The notes below the pieces were generated by a model. The model saw nothing but the letters and a program-made list of their open reading frames with translations. It was not told the origin of the DNA and did no database searches. From Lactobacillus sp. (GTDB taxonomy: Bacteria; Bacillota; Bacilli; Lactobacillales; Lactobacillaceae), in the NCBI GenBank assembly GCA_022651245.1, contig JALCQM010000017.1, positions 1 through 56,880 on the forward strand: a stretch of DNA of 56,880 nucleotides, read 5' to 3'. This document shows positions 9,747 to 17,103 of this stretch, piece after piece (the stretch's first letter is position 1; the number at the start of each line of letters is the position of its first letter). Both the position numbers and the translations under genes were made by a program.

Positions 9747-10601
9747 ATGAAGGATTTTAAAGACAAAGTCATGTTTCTCACGGGTGCAGCACACGGATTT
9801 GGTCGCGTGATCGCGATCGAGGCCGCTAAGCGTGGCATGAAGCTGGCGCTGATCGATATCGATGCCCCCGCATTAGACGAAACCGTCAAAATGCTGGGTG
9901 ACGCAGAAGTGCTTGCGGTTCCGGCCGATGTCACCAAAGAAGATGAAGTCAACGCCGCGATCGATAAAACCATGGCCCGTTTTGGCCGCATTGACGTCTT
10001 GATCAACGACGCGGGTATCGCCTTGCCAGGACGCATGTGGGAACTACCGACACGCGATTGGGAATGGATCCTGCACGTGAACACGATGAGCCAAGTCTAT
10101 ACCATGAGAAAGATCATCCCGATCATGCTGGAACAAAAGACCCACGCCGCGATCTTGAACGTCGCTTCAATCGCCGGCCTACTCGACACACCGGGGATGC
10201 CAGCCTATCACGCCAGCAAGTTCGCCTCTGTTGGTTTGACGGAAGCCACGGCCTACGACCTGCAACGGATTAACGCCGACATCCAAATGCACGTCATGTG
10301 CCCTGGCTTCGTCCAAACTGATCTCTATCACACCGAACAACATCGCCCAGCCAACTACACGGATAAAAACGATCCTTATTACAGTAGTGAAGCTTACCTC
10401 AAGGGCCAACAATTCGCCAAATACGTCATCGTCAACGGCACCCCGATCGACAACATTGCGCCAACCGTCTTCAAGGCGCTGGAAGACGAGACCTTCTACA
10501 TCCTCACCCATCCAGAATACAACCCACTGATCAGCGACCGTGTTAACCGCATCGTCAACGGCGGCAAACCAGACGTCCACGTCATGGACGGAATAATGTA
10601 A
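9747..10601 (+). CDS. Short-chain dehydrogenase/reductase (SDR)
   Basis: A 284-residue classical SDR. It shows the nucleotide-binding TGAAHGFG (12-19), NDAG (87-90, where NNAG is usual) and the catalytic set S141, Y154, K158. A ~45-residue C-terminal extension goes beyond the usual ~250 residues. It should oxidise or reduce a hydroxyl/keto group with NAD(P). D37 after beta-2 suggests NAD rather than NADP. AAAGGAG precedes the ATG. It is the first gene of an operon with acetoacetate-decarboxylase-like, nitroreductase and hydroxy-acid-oxidase genes. A block of structured repeats begins immediately after its stop codon. Substrate unknown. Confidence 0.9.
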   Translation: MKDFKDKVMFLTGAAHGFGRVIAIEAAKRGMKLALIDIDAPALDETVKMLGDAEVLAVPADVTKEDEVNAAIDKTMARFGRIDVLINDAGIALPGRMWELPTRDWEWILHVNTMSQVYTMRKIIPIMLEQKTHAAILNVASIAGLLDTPGMPAYHASKFASVGLTEATAYDLQRINADIQMHVMCPGFVQTDLYHTEQHRPANYTDKNDPYYSSEAYLKGQQFAKYVIVNGTPIDNIAPTVFKALEDETFYILTHPEYNPLISDRVNRIVNGGKPDVHVMDGIM

Positions 10602-10961
10602 CCGAGAGCGGAGCAAGCCGAATTTAGGGGTGTGTATAAGGCGGCGTGACGCGTTATGGCGAAGCCATAGCGTGGCGCGATAACTTATACGCGACCCCGT
10701 TGGCTTGCGCAGCTCGACGACACCAGAGCGAAGTGGCGCGGTTTTAGCAGTGTGTGTAAGGCAGCCTGGTCGTTGTGCGGCAAAGCCGTGCAGCGGCCGG
10801 GATGACTTACACGCAACCGCGTCGCGCCACGCAGCTCGACGATACCGAGAGCGGAGCAAGCCGGCCTTAGCAATGTGTGTAAGGCAGCCTGGGTGCGTCG
10901 CGGCACGCGGCGTGACCGGGACGACTTACACGCAATTGCGTTGGCTTGCGCAGCTCGACGA
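10602..10961 (+). repeat. Three tandem ~120-bp structured hairpin repeats (array 1)
   Basis: Units at 10602-10720, 10721-10842 and 10843-10961 each start near AGAGCGRAG and end AGCTCGACGA. Each folds into one long imperfect hairpin on the plus strand: outer GAGC/GCTC, an internal loop, helix 1, a TTTAG-containing internal loop, helix 2 and an apical stem. Helix 1 differs with compensating changes (GCAAGCC/GGCTTGC in units 1 and 3, GTGGCGC/GCGCCAC in unit 2). Helix 2 does too (TATAAG/CTTATA, TGTAAG/CTTACA). Several non-Watson-Crick pairs are G-U only when read as plus-strand RNA, the direction of operon transcription. A homologous inverted array lies at 46230-46599. Confidence 0.85.
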
Positions 10962-11019
10962 TACCAGCGCACATCCAACCCGCACACAACCCATCAACAT
11001 CATCTAGGAGGAAAAAATC

Positions 11020-11865
11020 ATGGCTAGTTATAAAGTTTCTGAAGAGAACGTCAAAGATTTCTTGAACCTGCCAAGCATGAATGATCAAGGCGGTATCAGT
11101 TTCGCCTATGCCACAGACCCGGCTAAGCTCGCCAGCCTCATCCCTGCACCACTCAAGCTGGTAGCGCCAATCGTGGTGGGCTACGTGGTCTACATGGGCA
11201 AGCCGACTTTTGGCGCACCATACCTCGAACAAACCCTTTACGCCTTAGTTTCCTATAAAGACAAGATGATGGGGGCTTATCCATTCGAGTTGTTGTTATC
11301 TGGCCCTGGGGCTGAAGCCGGATTGGTGGCCGGCCGCGAAGGCGCTGGCATTCCAAAGAAACTCGCCGATGACATCCAACTACGCCGCACCGGTAATCAA
11401 GCCCATGCCGAAGTTGTTCGCCACGGCAAGACCTTGTTATCCCTGGACTGGGAAGCCGGCGAGATCAACGATCCGTCCTTCATGGAGCAATTTGCCGCAA
11501 TGTTGCCGCTGAATCAAGAGGTGCAAACGAATAGCTTCTTCTTCAACTACGACTTGCAACAAGACGATGCTGGCGCTAATCATTTTACCAATGTGGAATT
11601 AGTCGCCACACAAATGAAGTCGTTCACGGATTCTTTGGAACCCGGTAAGTTGAGCCTTAAGCTCGATTCTACCGAAGATGACCCGTTAGGCGAGCTGCCC
11701 GTTTTGAAGCCACTGGGTGCGGCTTGGTACCACTTCAAGACCTCTACTATGTTCAAGACGCTGAACTTAGAAGCGGCAGCCGCGGACGCCACCGCCCCTT
11801 ACCTGATCACCGGCCGCTTCGACCGTGGGGTCTTCGATCCGGCCGCGACTAGCTATTCGCTATAG
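11020..11865 (+). CDS. Acetoacetate decarboxylase family protein
   Basis: A 281-residue protein of the ADC fold. The hallmark GIPKK (110-114) places K113/K114 where acetoacetate decarboxylase has its Schiff-base lysine pair (K115/K116 in the clostridial enzyme), in the typical GREGxGxPKK context. This supports decarboxylase or related Schiff-base chemistry on a beta-keto acid or similar substrate. AGGAGG precedes the ATG. It is second in the operon, separated from the SDR by the repeat array, with the nitroreductase 8 bp downstream. No solventogenic partners (CoA transferase, thiolase) are nearby, so acetone formation is unlikely and the natural substrate is open. Confidence 0.85.
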   Translation: MASYKVSEENVKDFLNLPSMNDQGGISFAYATDPAKLASLIPAPLKLVAPIVVGYVVYMGKPTFGAPYLEQTLYALVSYKDKMMGAYPFELLLSGPGAEAGLVAGREGAGIPKKLADDIQLRRTGNQAHAEVVRHGKTLLSLDWEAGEINDPSFMEQFAAMLPLNQEVQTNSFFFNYDLQQDDAGANHFTNVELVATQMKSFTDSLEPGKLSLKLDSTEDDPLGELPVLKPLGAAWYHFKTSTMFKTLNLEAAAADATAPYLITGRFDRGVFDPAATSYSL

Positions 11866-11873
11866 GAGGAAAC

Positions 11874-12518
11874 ATGATGACTGTTAAAAATAATGATTTC
11901 GAAGATGTGATGTTCAATCGTCACTCCGTTCGTCAATTCGATCCCGCCGTTAAGATCGATCGCGACGAATTACAGACAATGATCGCCAGTGCTGCTACGG
12001 CACCATCTGCTTGCAACCTGCAATCTTGGCATTTCGTGGTGATCGACACCCCCGAAGCAAAAGCCAAGTTCAAAAAGGCCGCGATGAAATTCAACTACCC
12101 GCAAGTCGATTCCGCTTCTGCAATCATTTTCATTGCCGGCGACACGCAAAGCCACGTCGTTTACCGCGATGTTTGGCAAAAAGTGTATGAAGCCGGCAAG
12201 ATCTCTAAAGAACGACTCGAACAGATCTTCAACACCTTCCTGCCGTTATACGAGCACGCCGATAAAGACTTCTTGATGCTCGATGCCACCTTGGACGGGG
12301 CAATGGTAGGTATGCAGCTGTTACTCGTGGCCCGTGCGCATGGGTACGAAGCGAACCCATTCTCCGGCTATGACTTCAAGACCGTGATCCCGGCAGTTGG
12401 CCTGGATCCAGAACGCTACGTCCCAGTGATGGCGGTCGCTTTAGGTAAGCCAGCCGCTGGTGTAGATGTCTTGAAGACCCAACGCTATGACGCTAAGACA
12501 CAGACAGAATATCTATAG
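11874..12518 (+). CDS. Nitroreductase family FMN protein
   Basis: A 214-residue nitroreductase-fold protein. It has the N-terminal FMN-binding pattern RHSVRQF (~14-20), a SACNLQSWHF segment (~44-53) and the C-terminal ALGKP motif. Such enzymes use FMN and NAD(P)H to reduce nitro groups, quinones, enones or other activated bonds. AGGAGG precedes a double ATG (11874 or 11877); the second has the better spacing. It lies 8 bp after the ADC-like gene and 11 bp before the oxidase, clearly in one operon. Its role is probably a redox step in the same pathway rather than detoxification of nitro compounds; that is inference. Confidence 0.85.
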   Translation: MMTVKNNDFEDVMFNRHSVRQFDPAVKIDRDELQTMIASAATAPSACNLQSWHFVVIDTPEAKAKFKKAAMKFNYPQVDSASAIIFIAGDTQSHVVYRDVWQKVYEAGKISKERLEQIFNTFLPLYEHADKDFLMLDATLDGAMVGMQLLLVARAHGYEANPFSGYDFKTVIPAVGLDPERYVPVMAVALGKPAAGVDVLKTQRYDAKTQTEYL

Positions 12519-12529
12519 AAGGTGAGCAC

Positions 12530-13630
12530 ATGTCAACTGCAACTCCAACTTCACCATTCGGCAAGGTTCAACCCATCGACATTGTGAACCTCGCGAGTTT
12601 AAAAGAACGCGCCCGTAATGTGATGGGCCCCGGCGAATTCGGCTACATTACTGAAGCGGCTGACGACGGAATCACCATGCGGCGCAACACCGAAGACTTC
12701 GCCAACATCAGTATTTTGCCACGCGTCTTACAAGGCATCGAACAACCTGACCAAACCACGACGTTCTTAGGGGCCAAGCTTTCCTCGCCCCTGATGACCG
12801 CACCAATTGCAGGCAACACGCTCGCCCACCCAAGCGGTGAGCTCGGCCTTGCCCGCGGCGCTAAGGAATCAGACATCATGATGGCCCAAAGCACCTTCGC
12901 CTCCAAGACGATCGCCGAGACTGCCGAAGTCTCGGCTGGCGCGCCATACATGTTCCAACTCTACATGCCAAAAGATTGGGATTACTGCAAGTACTTGCTT
13001 GATGAGGCCCACAAAGCCAACGCCTTGGCGATCATCCTCACCGCAGACTCCACATTAGGTGGCTACCGCGAACTCGACGTGATCAACCACTACCACCTGC
13101 GCGGTAAAATCGCCAACCTTGACGGCTACAATACCGGCCAATCCGGTGTTGGCGCTGGCGGCTTGTTCAAAGAATCCATGCAGGCCTTAGACTTGCCACT
13201 GATTCAAAAACTCGCCGATTATTCCGATCTGCCGATCATTATCAAAGGGATCCAAGACCCTCGCGATGCTGTGGCTGCCATCGATGCCGGTGCGGCTGGT
13301 ATCTACGTCTCCAATCACGGCGGCCGCCAAGTTGATGGTGCCCCAGGCTCGATTGCTTGCCTGCCTGCCGTCGCCAAAGCCGTTAATCACCGCGTCCCGA
13401 TCATTTTTGACGGTGGCGTTCAGCGCGGCACACACGTTCTCAAAGCCTTGGCCTTGGGCGCCGATCTCGTCGCGGTCGGCCGGCCGTTCAGTTACGGCCT
13501 GGCGCTTGGTGGCTATGAAGGCGTCAGCGCGGTTGCCGAACACTTGAAGATGGAACTCAACATTGCCATGCAATTGACCGGCTGCGCAACGATCGCAGAC
13601 GCGAAAAAATTGCACTACGACTGGCTCTAG
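12530..13630 (+). CDS. FMN-dependent alpha-hydroxy-acid dehydrogenase (lactate-oxidase-like)
   Basis: A 366-residue protein of the glycolate/lactate oxidase family, full length. Active-site residues line up with lactate oxidase: Y39, Y145 (FQLYMP), D173, K239 (IIIKG), H263 and R266 in SNHGGRQVDG, and the phosphate-binding DGGVQRG (294-300). The usual GNRE is replaced by GGYRE (177-181), near the substrate pocket, so substrate choice may differ from L-lactate. It likely oxidises a 2-hydroxy acid to the 2-keto acid, passing electrons to O2 (giving H2O2) or another acceptor. It is fourth in the operon, and the upstream SDR and decarboxylase suggest sequential processing of a hydroxy/keto acid. 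Confidence 0.88.
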   Translation: MSTATPTSPFGKVQPIDIVNLASLKERARNVMGPGEFGYITEAADDGITMRRNTEDFANISILPRVLQGIEQPDQTTTFLGAKLSSPLMTAPIAGNTLAHPSGELGLARGAKESDIMMAQSTFASKTIAETAEVSAGAPYMFQLYMPKDWDYCKYLLDEAHKANALAIILTADSTLGGYRELDVINHYHLRGKIANLDGYNTGQSGVGAGGLFKESMQALDLPLIQKLADYSDLPIIIKGIQDPRDAVAAIDAGAAGIYVSNHGGRQVDGAPGSIACLPAVAKAVNHRVPIIFDGGVQRGTHVLKALALGADLVAVGRPFSYGLALGGYEGVSAVAEHLKMELNIAMQLTGCATIADAKKLHYDWL

Positions 13631-13661
13631 GCGCGTTTTACCCCAAAGGAAGGCGAACGCA

Positions 13662-13859
13662 ATGGATACCACGACGACGATTCGTGACGCCTTGTTGGCA
13701 CTAGACCACCCGTTCTATCGCGATGCCCCACTAACGGCGGCCACAAAACAAGACCTACAAGAAGCACTGAAGGCAGTCTTGCCGGCAACGATTGATCCTT
13801 ACTCCCCCTCTGTTTGGCAAGTCGTTGAAGATTGCCTGACACAGATGGTGCATCACTGA
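13662..13859 (+). CDS. Small conserved-looking operon protein, unknown
   Basis: A 65-residue soluble acidic/neutral protein, with no membrane segment or known motif. AAAGGAAGG precedes the ATG with good spacing. It lies 31 bp after the oxidase gene and 37 bp before the operon terminator, so it is the last operon gene. It could be an accessory or small regulatory protein. Function unknown. Confidence 0.65.
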   Translation: MDTTTTIRDALLALDHPFYRDAPLTAATKQDLQEALKAVLPATIDPYSPSVWQVVEDCLTQMVHH

Positions 13860-13895
13860 AGGGTAAGCTTCTGGCATTCTCAGTCATTTTTACGC

Positions 13896-13946
13896 AAAAA
13901 CGCTCCAGCGAGCAATTTTCAGTTTTAGCTCGCTGAGGCGTTTTTT
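13896..13946 (+). terminator. Terminator of the SDR/ADC/oxidase operon
   Basis: A stem of AACGC and AGCGAGC (left) with GCTCGCT and GCGTT (right), small internal loop, followed by TTTTTT. This is a clear Rho-independent terminator directly after the 65-residue gene. Confidence 0.85.
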
Positions 13947-14085
13947 GATGTCGAACACGGATGATGTACTGATTAAGTACTAATTTTGCTCGTCCTGAAC
14001 GATCGCATCTGGGGCCCGCTTTAGCCCCTTCATTGTATTAGCCGACGCGGGTCAAGCAACATCCCCGGCAAAAGCGGCCTGTCTC

Positions 14086-14811
14086 CTACAGTCCAGCGGC
14101 AATGGTTTGGCTACAGGTTTGTAAAGCGCACGCCAGCGTCCGCAACTGGTGACGTGGTAAGGTCGCCGTCGCCCCAGCAACCCCTAAGGCTGCTACCACT
14201 CGGCCTTGATGCCTGATGGGCACCGCTAAGCACCGCAAACCGCGCTCACTTTCCTCGTCATCCAACGCAAAACCCTTTTGGTGGATCATCGCGAGGTTCG
14301 TGGCCAGCGCTTCCCCGGTCAAAGTGTGCGCGTGCGGTTGCGCTGCAGGAAGTGCCGCCATGACTGCCTGTTGCTGTGAGGCCGGCAACCAGGCGACGAT
14401 CGCCTTGCCTAACGCGCTGGCGTTGATTGGCGTACGCCCACCAATTTTCTCATATTCTTCTGGTGTCGCTGCGGCTAACACCACCTGCGTAATGACGACC
14501 GCGCTGCCACGCAAAATCCCGATATAGGCGTTGACGCCCCAAGTCCGCGCCAAGTCCTTGGCCGGCGGCACCGTCGCCCAGTCCAAACGCTCTTGTAGCG
14601 GTTGATACGGTAAAGCATTCGCCAGCCGATACGAACGGTCATCTCGCGTCACGTAGCCCAAGTCTACCAGCGTCGCCAATAAGCGAAACGCCGTCGCACT
14701 GGGCAAGCCCACTCCCAGCGCCACATCTGTGAGTCGTTGCGTGCCATGCTCCTGCAAATAGGTTAAGATTTTCAAGCCGCGGGCTAACGCGGTCACTTCA
14801 TAATCCGCCAT
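14086..14811 (-). CDS. IclR-family transcriptional regulator
   Basis: A 241-residue regulator. An N-terminal winged helix (~residues 5-65, LTDVALGVGLPSATAFRLLA) is followed by the IclR effector domain with INASALGKAIVA and the C-terminal ALGVAG region. GGAGGTGA lies before ATG 14811; an upstream GTG (14829) lacks a site and is rejected. It is divergent from the SDR at 14922 with a ~110-bp gap and probably controls it. Effector unknown. Confidence 0.88.
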   Translation of the reverse strand: MADYEVTALARGLKILTYLQEHGTQRLTDVALGVGLPSATAFRLLATLVDLGYVTRDDRSYRLANALPYQPLQERLDWATVPPAKDLARTWGVNAYIGILRGSAVVITQVVLAAATPEEYEKIGGRTPINASALGKAIVAWLPASQQQAVMAALPAAQPHAHTLTGEALATNLAMIHQKGFALDDEESERGLRCLAVPIRHQGRVVAALGVAGATATLPRHQLRTLACALQTCSQTIAAGL

Positions 14812-14921
14812 TGCCTCACCTCCACCCACATATTATTTCACCTAGCGAAAAAAGGCGAGGCTTTTTGCCGAATTGAATCGGTGTCACTATGCTACAAGTA
14901 TCAACTCTGGAGGCGATTGTT

Positions 14922-15665
14922 TTGAAAACTGTAGTCATTACTGGCGGCGTGTCTGGTATGGGCCTTGCCGCGACAAAATTATTCTTGCAAAAAGGTTGGC
15001 AGGTCGCAATGGCAGACTACAACCAGCAACTAGGCGAACAGGTCTTAGCGACACTCAACAGCGAACACCTGCTGTTTGTACAAACCGATGTCAGTCAAGC
15101 CAGCTCCGTGAACGCGTTGAAAACGGCCGTGTTTGACCGCTTTGGCCACGTCGATAGCGTCATCAATAACGCCGGTATTTTCACCAAAGGGGCGCTACAC
15201 GAAGTTGCAGAAGACGCCTGGGACCGCATCATGGCCATCGACGTGAAATCCGTCTACCTGACCACGCGCGCCTTCGTCCCGGCGATGATCGCGCAACGAT
15301 CAGGCACCATCGTCAACACCGCATCCGTGTCCGGCTTAATGGGCGACTACAACATGGCGGCATACAACGCGGCCAAAGGCGCCTTGATCAACCTCGTCAA
15401 GGCGATGGCCCTGGATTACGGCCGCTACAACATTCGCGTCAACAACGTCGCCCCGGGCCCGACTATGACACCGATGTTTGCCGCCAATCCACAATCTGTG
15501 ATCGATCAGTTCAAGCAAGCCAGTCCGCTAGGTAAACTGGCCCAGCCAGAAGATATCGCGCGTAGCCTGTTCTTCTTAGCCAGTGAGGATTCTGACCCGA
15601 TCACCGGCCAGACACTGCCCGTTACGGCAGGATTCGGGCTCCACAGCGGACAGCCGGTGCAATGA
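14922..15665 (+). CDS. Short-chain dehydrogenase/reductase (SDR), second
   Basis: A 247-residue classical SDR: TGGVSGMG (7-14), NNAG (82-85), catalytic S135, Y148, K152, and a PGP loop after the active site. I place the start at TTG 14922 because GGAGG lies 7-8 bp before it and the protein then begins MKTVVITGG. The upstream ATG (14889) adds 11 residues without a ribosome site. D32 after beta-2 suggests NAD use. It is a single gene with its own terminator, divergent from the IclR gene. It is likely an alcohol, sugar or 3-hydroxyacid dehydrogenase; the substrate cannot be told. Confidence 0.87.
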   Translation: MKTVVITGGVSGMGLAATKLFLQKGWQVAMADYNQQLGEQVLATLNSEHLLFVQTDVSQASSVNALKTAVFDRFGHVDSVINNAGIFTKGALHEVAEDAWDRIMAIDVKSVYLTTRAFVPAMIAQRSGTIVNTASVSGLMGDYNMAAYNAAKGALINLVKAMALDYGRYNIRVNNVAPGPTMTPMFAANPQSVIDQFKQASPLGKLAQPEDIARSLFFLASEDSDPITGQTLPVTAGFGLHSGQPVQ

Positions 15666-15666
15666 A

Positions 15667-15705
15667 AAAAACGTCATCCAGGTGCGTTGCTGGATGACGT
15701 TTTTG
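15667..15705 (+). terminator. Terminator after the second SDR gene
   Basis: A perfect 15-bp stem (AAAAACGTCATCCAG / CTGGATGACGTTTTT) with an 8-nt loop and trailing T-run, a few bases after the stop codon. Confidence 0.9.
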
Positions 15706-15782
15706 TTTTGTATGCCGCTTACCTGTCACACACGCCAGTGCTGCTACAACATTAACTACAATTGGGTTTCTCTTGTTGAGAC

Positions 15783-15807
15783 AACCGCATCACTGGTGAT
15801 ACGGACT
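15783..15807 (+). repeat. Short palindromic repeat, copy 1
   Basis: A 25-bp sequence with the dyad CCGCATCACTGGTGATACGG. It differs by one base from the copies at 17048 and 21091, which flank the AT-rich insertion. Orientation is the same in all three. It lies in the gap between the second SDR and the aquaporin gene. Confidence 0.8.
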
Positions 15808-15921
15808 CGCCTCACACCGTTCACGGCAATAAGACGTCGTTTCCGGCCTTTATATCATCATTTTCCATATGATTTTTTTATGTAATTTGCTATCATTGAA
15901 GTTAAAAGCAAATGGAGGATA

Positions 15922-16578
15922 ATGATGCAAAAATTAGTTGCAGAATTCATGGGCACGTTCTTGTTGGTCTTCTTGGGTAGTGGTGCCGTGTTGCTGGCTA
16001 AAGGCGACGCGCTGACCATCGCCTTAGGCTTCGGTTTAGCGATCACCGTGTCAGCCTACGCATTTGGCGGCATCTCTGGCGGCCACTTCAACCCAGCCGT
16101 CACCACCGTAATGGTGATCAATGGCCGCACCCCAGCGTTAGAAGGGATGACCTACGTGATTGCCCAGATCATCGGTGCAATTGCCGCATCCGCTTGCGTC
16201 CGCGTGGCGACCAACGCACTGAAACTACCAGCTAGCCAGATGGCGCAGACTGATTTTCCAAAGATCAGCGCCGGTGCAGCGTTCTTCGTGGAAGCCTTGG
16301 TCACCTGCTTGTTCTTGATGGTGATCTTGGCCGTCACTGCCGACCGTTACGGTAACGCCAATTTCGCTGGCCTGACCATCGGTGTCACCTTAGCCCTGTT
16401 GATCTTGTTCGCACTGAACCTTACCGGTGGGAGTTTGAATCCGGCACGTTCCATCGGCCCAGCCTTGTTCGCTGGTGGTAGCGCCTTGAAGCACCTATGG
16501 CTATATATTGCGGCACCGGAAGTCGGCGCCATTGTTGCGGCCTTCGCTGCTCGCTTCTTACTGGACACTGAAGGGTAA
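15922..16578 (+). CDS. Aquaporin/glycerol facilitator (MIP family)
   Basis: A 218-residue membrane protein with six predicted helices and both half-helix motifs: NPA at 57-59 (HFNPAV) and at 173-175 (SLNPAR, with the selectivity-filter R176). Its short length and the SLNPARS context resemble water-type aquaporins more than GlpF. Lactic acid bacterial homologues may also pass H2O2, lactate or glycerol. GGAGG lies before a double ATG; the second (15925) has better spacing. It is monocistronic, with a terminator at 16640. Confidence 0.92.
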   Translation: MMQKLVAEFMGTFLLVFLGSGAVLLAKGDALTIALGFGLAITVSAYAFGGISGGHFNPAVTTVMVINGRTPALEGMTYVIAQIIGAIAASACVRVATNALKLPASQMAQTDFPKISAGAAFFVEALVTCLFLMVILAVTADRYGNANFAGLTIGVTLALLILFALNLTGGSLNPARSIGPALFAGGSALKHLWLYIAAPEVGAIVAAFAARFLLDTEG

Positions 16579-16639
16579 CACGCGCAGGTTGAGACATAAC
16601 CTGTATAGCCCCAAACATAAGCACCACTGGTTATTCTGA

Positions 16640-16692
16640 AGTACCTCCCAATGATTAGACAGATTGTCTGGTGATTGGGAGGTACTTTTTTA
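16640..16692 (+). terminator. Terminator after the aquaporin gene
   Basis: A 13-bp stem (AGTACCTCCCAAT / ATTGGGAGGTACT) around an AT-rich loop, then TTTTTTAT. It lies ~60 bp after the stop codon. Confidence 0.85.
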
Positions 16693-16713
16693 TATTTACC
16701 GCCGATCAAGAAC

Positions 16714-16733
16714 ACCCATGAATTCATTCGTGA
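16714..16733 (-). mobile_element. Right-end hairpin of an IS200/IS605-like element
   Basis: On the minus strand, just after the transposase remnant, AGCGTCAATTTATC is followed by an imperfect hairpin around CACGAATGAATTCATG and then GGGTGTTCTTGA. This layout matches the subterminal hairpin and right end that I know from Firmicutes IS200/IS605 elements. The left end is missing. Confidence 0.5.
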
Positions 16734-16771
16734 GATAAATTGACGCTTTTGGCGGGGCCAGCGTAATCACA

Positions 16772-16879
16772 TCATTGATTCTCAATATATGCCGCAATGA
16801 TGTTCTTAGGCACATTACCAACTGTCCAAGGTGTTGAGCGCTGATACTAGCTGCCAAACTTCTGTATTGGTTTCCAAAC
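16772..16879 (-). pseudogene. tnpA: IS200/IS605 transposase (TnpA, Y1) C-terminal remnant
   Basis: Thirty-five codons in one frame read VWKPIQKFGS-stop-YQRSTPWTVG then NVPKNIIAAYIENQ and a stop. The ending GNVxxxxIxxYIENQ is the diagnostic C-terminus of IS200/IS605 Y1 transposases. An in-frame stop interrupts it, and the upstream part, with the catalytic HUH and Tyr, is absent. It is a decayed fragment. Confidence 0.75.
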
Positions 16880-17047
16880 CAGCTTCTTCATGTTAAATAA
16901 AGGCAATTAGCCATCCTTGCTATCGGCATTGGTCAATTAACTTGTTGACCTTATTAATCAGCTGATTGAAGCCGATCAAAGATCCACCCCCAGTTTGTAG
17001 ATCAATAACTAAAAGTGCTTGTCTTGCCGTCAGATTCCTCCAAATTG

Positions 17048-17076
17048 AATTAACCGCATCACTTGTGATACGGACT
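17048..17076 (+). repeat. 29-bp direct repeat with internal palindrome, copy 2 (left flank of insertion)
   Basis: This 29-bp sequence contains CCGCATCACTTGTGATACGG and is identical to 21091-21119. The two copies enclose the AT-rich three-gene insertion within about 40 bp on each side, as expected for recombination-site or insertion-generated repeats. Confidence 0.85.
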
Positions 17077-17103
17077 TGCGTAACAGTGACACCTGCGGTT
17101 AAT

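Larger units (their letters stand above)
16579..17103. other. Intergenic region with IS remnant and repeat copy 2
   Basis: This 525-bp gap contains the aquaporin terminator, the right end and last ~36 codons of an IS200/IS605-type transposase (16714-16879), AT-rich filler with no intact gene, and the palindromic repeat at 17048-17076. Short ORFs that cross the repeat are not considered real. Confidence 0.6.

Noticed and set aside
10179..10859. 226-codon minus-strand ORF over the SDR end and the hairpin array
   Set aside because: It reads through the non-coding repeats and antisense to the SDR; it is open only because GC-rich repeats lack stops.
10602..10961. CRISPR array
   Set aside because: There are only three ~120-bp units, each a hairpin in itself, with no short repeats separated by unique spacers and no cas genes.
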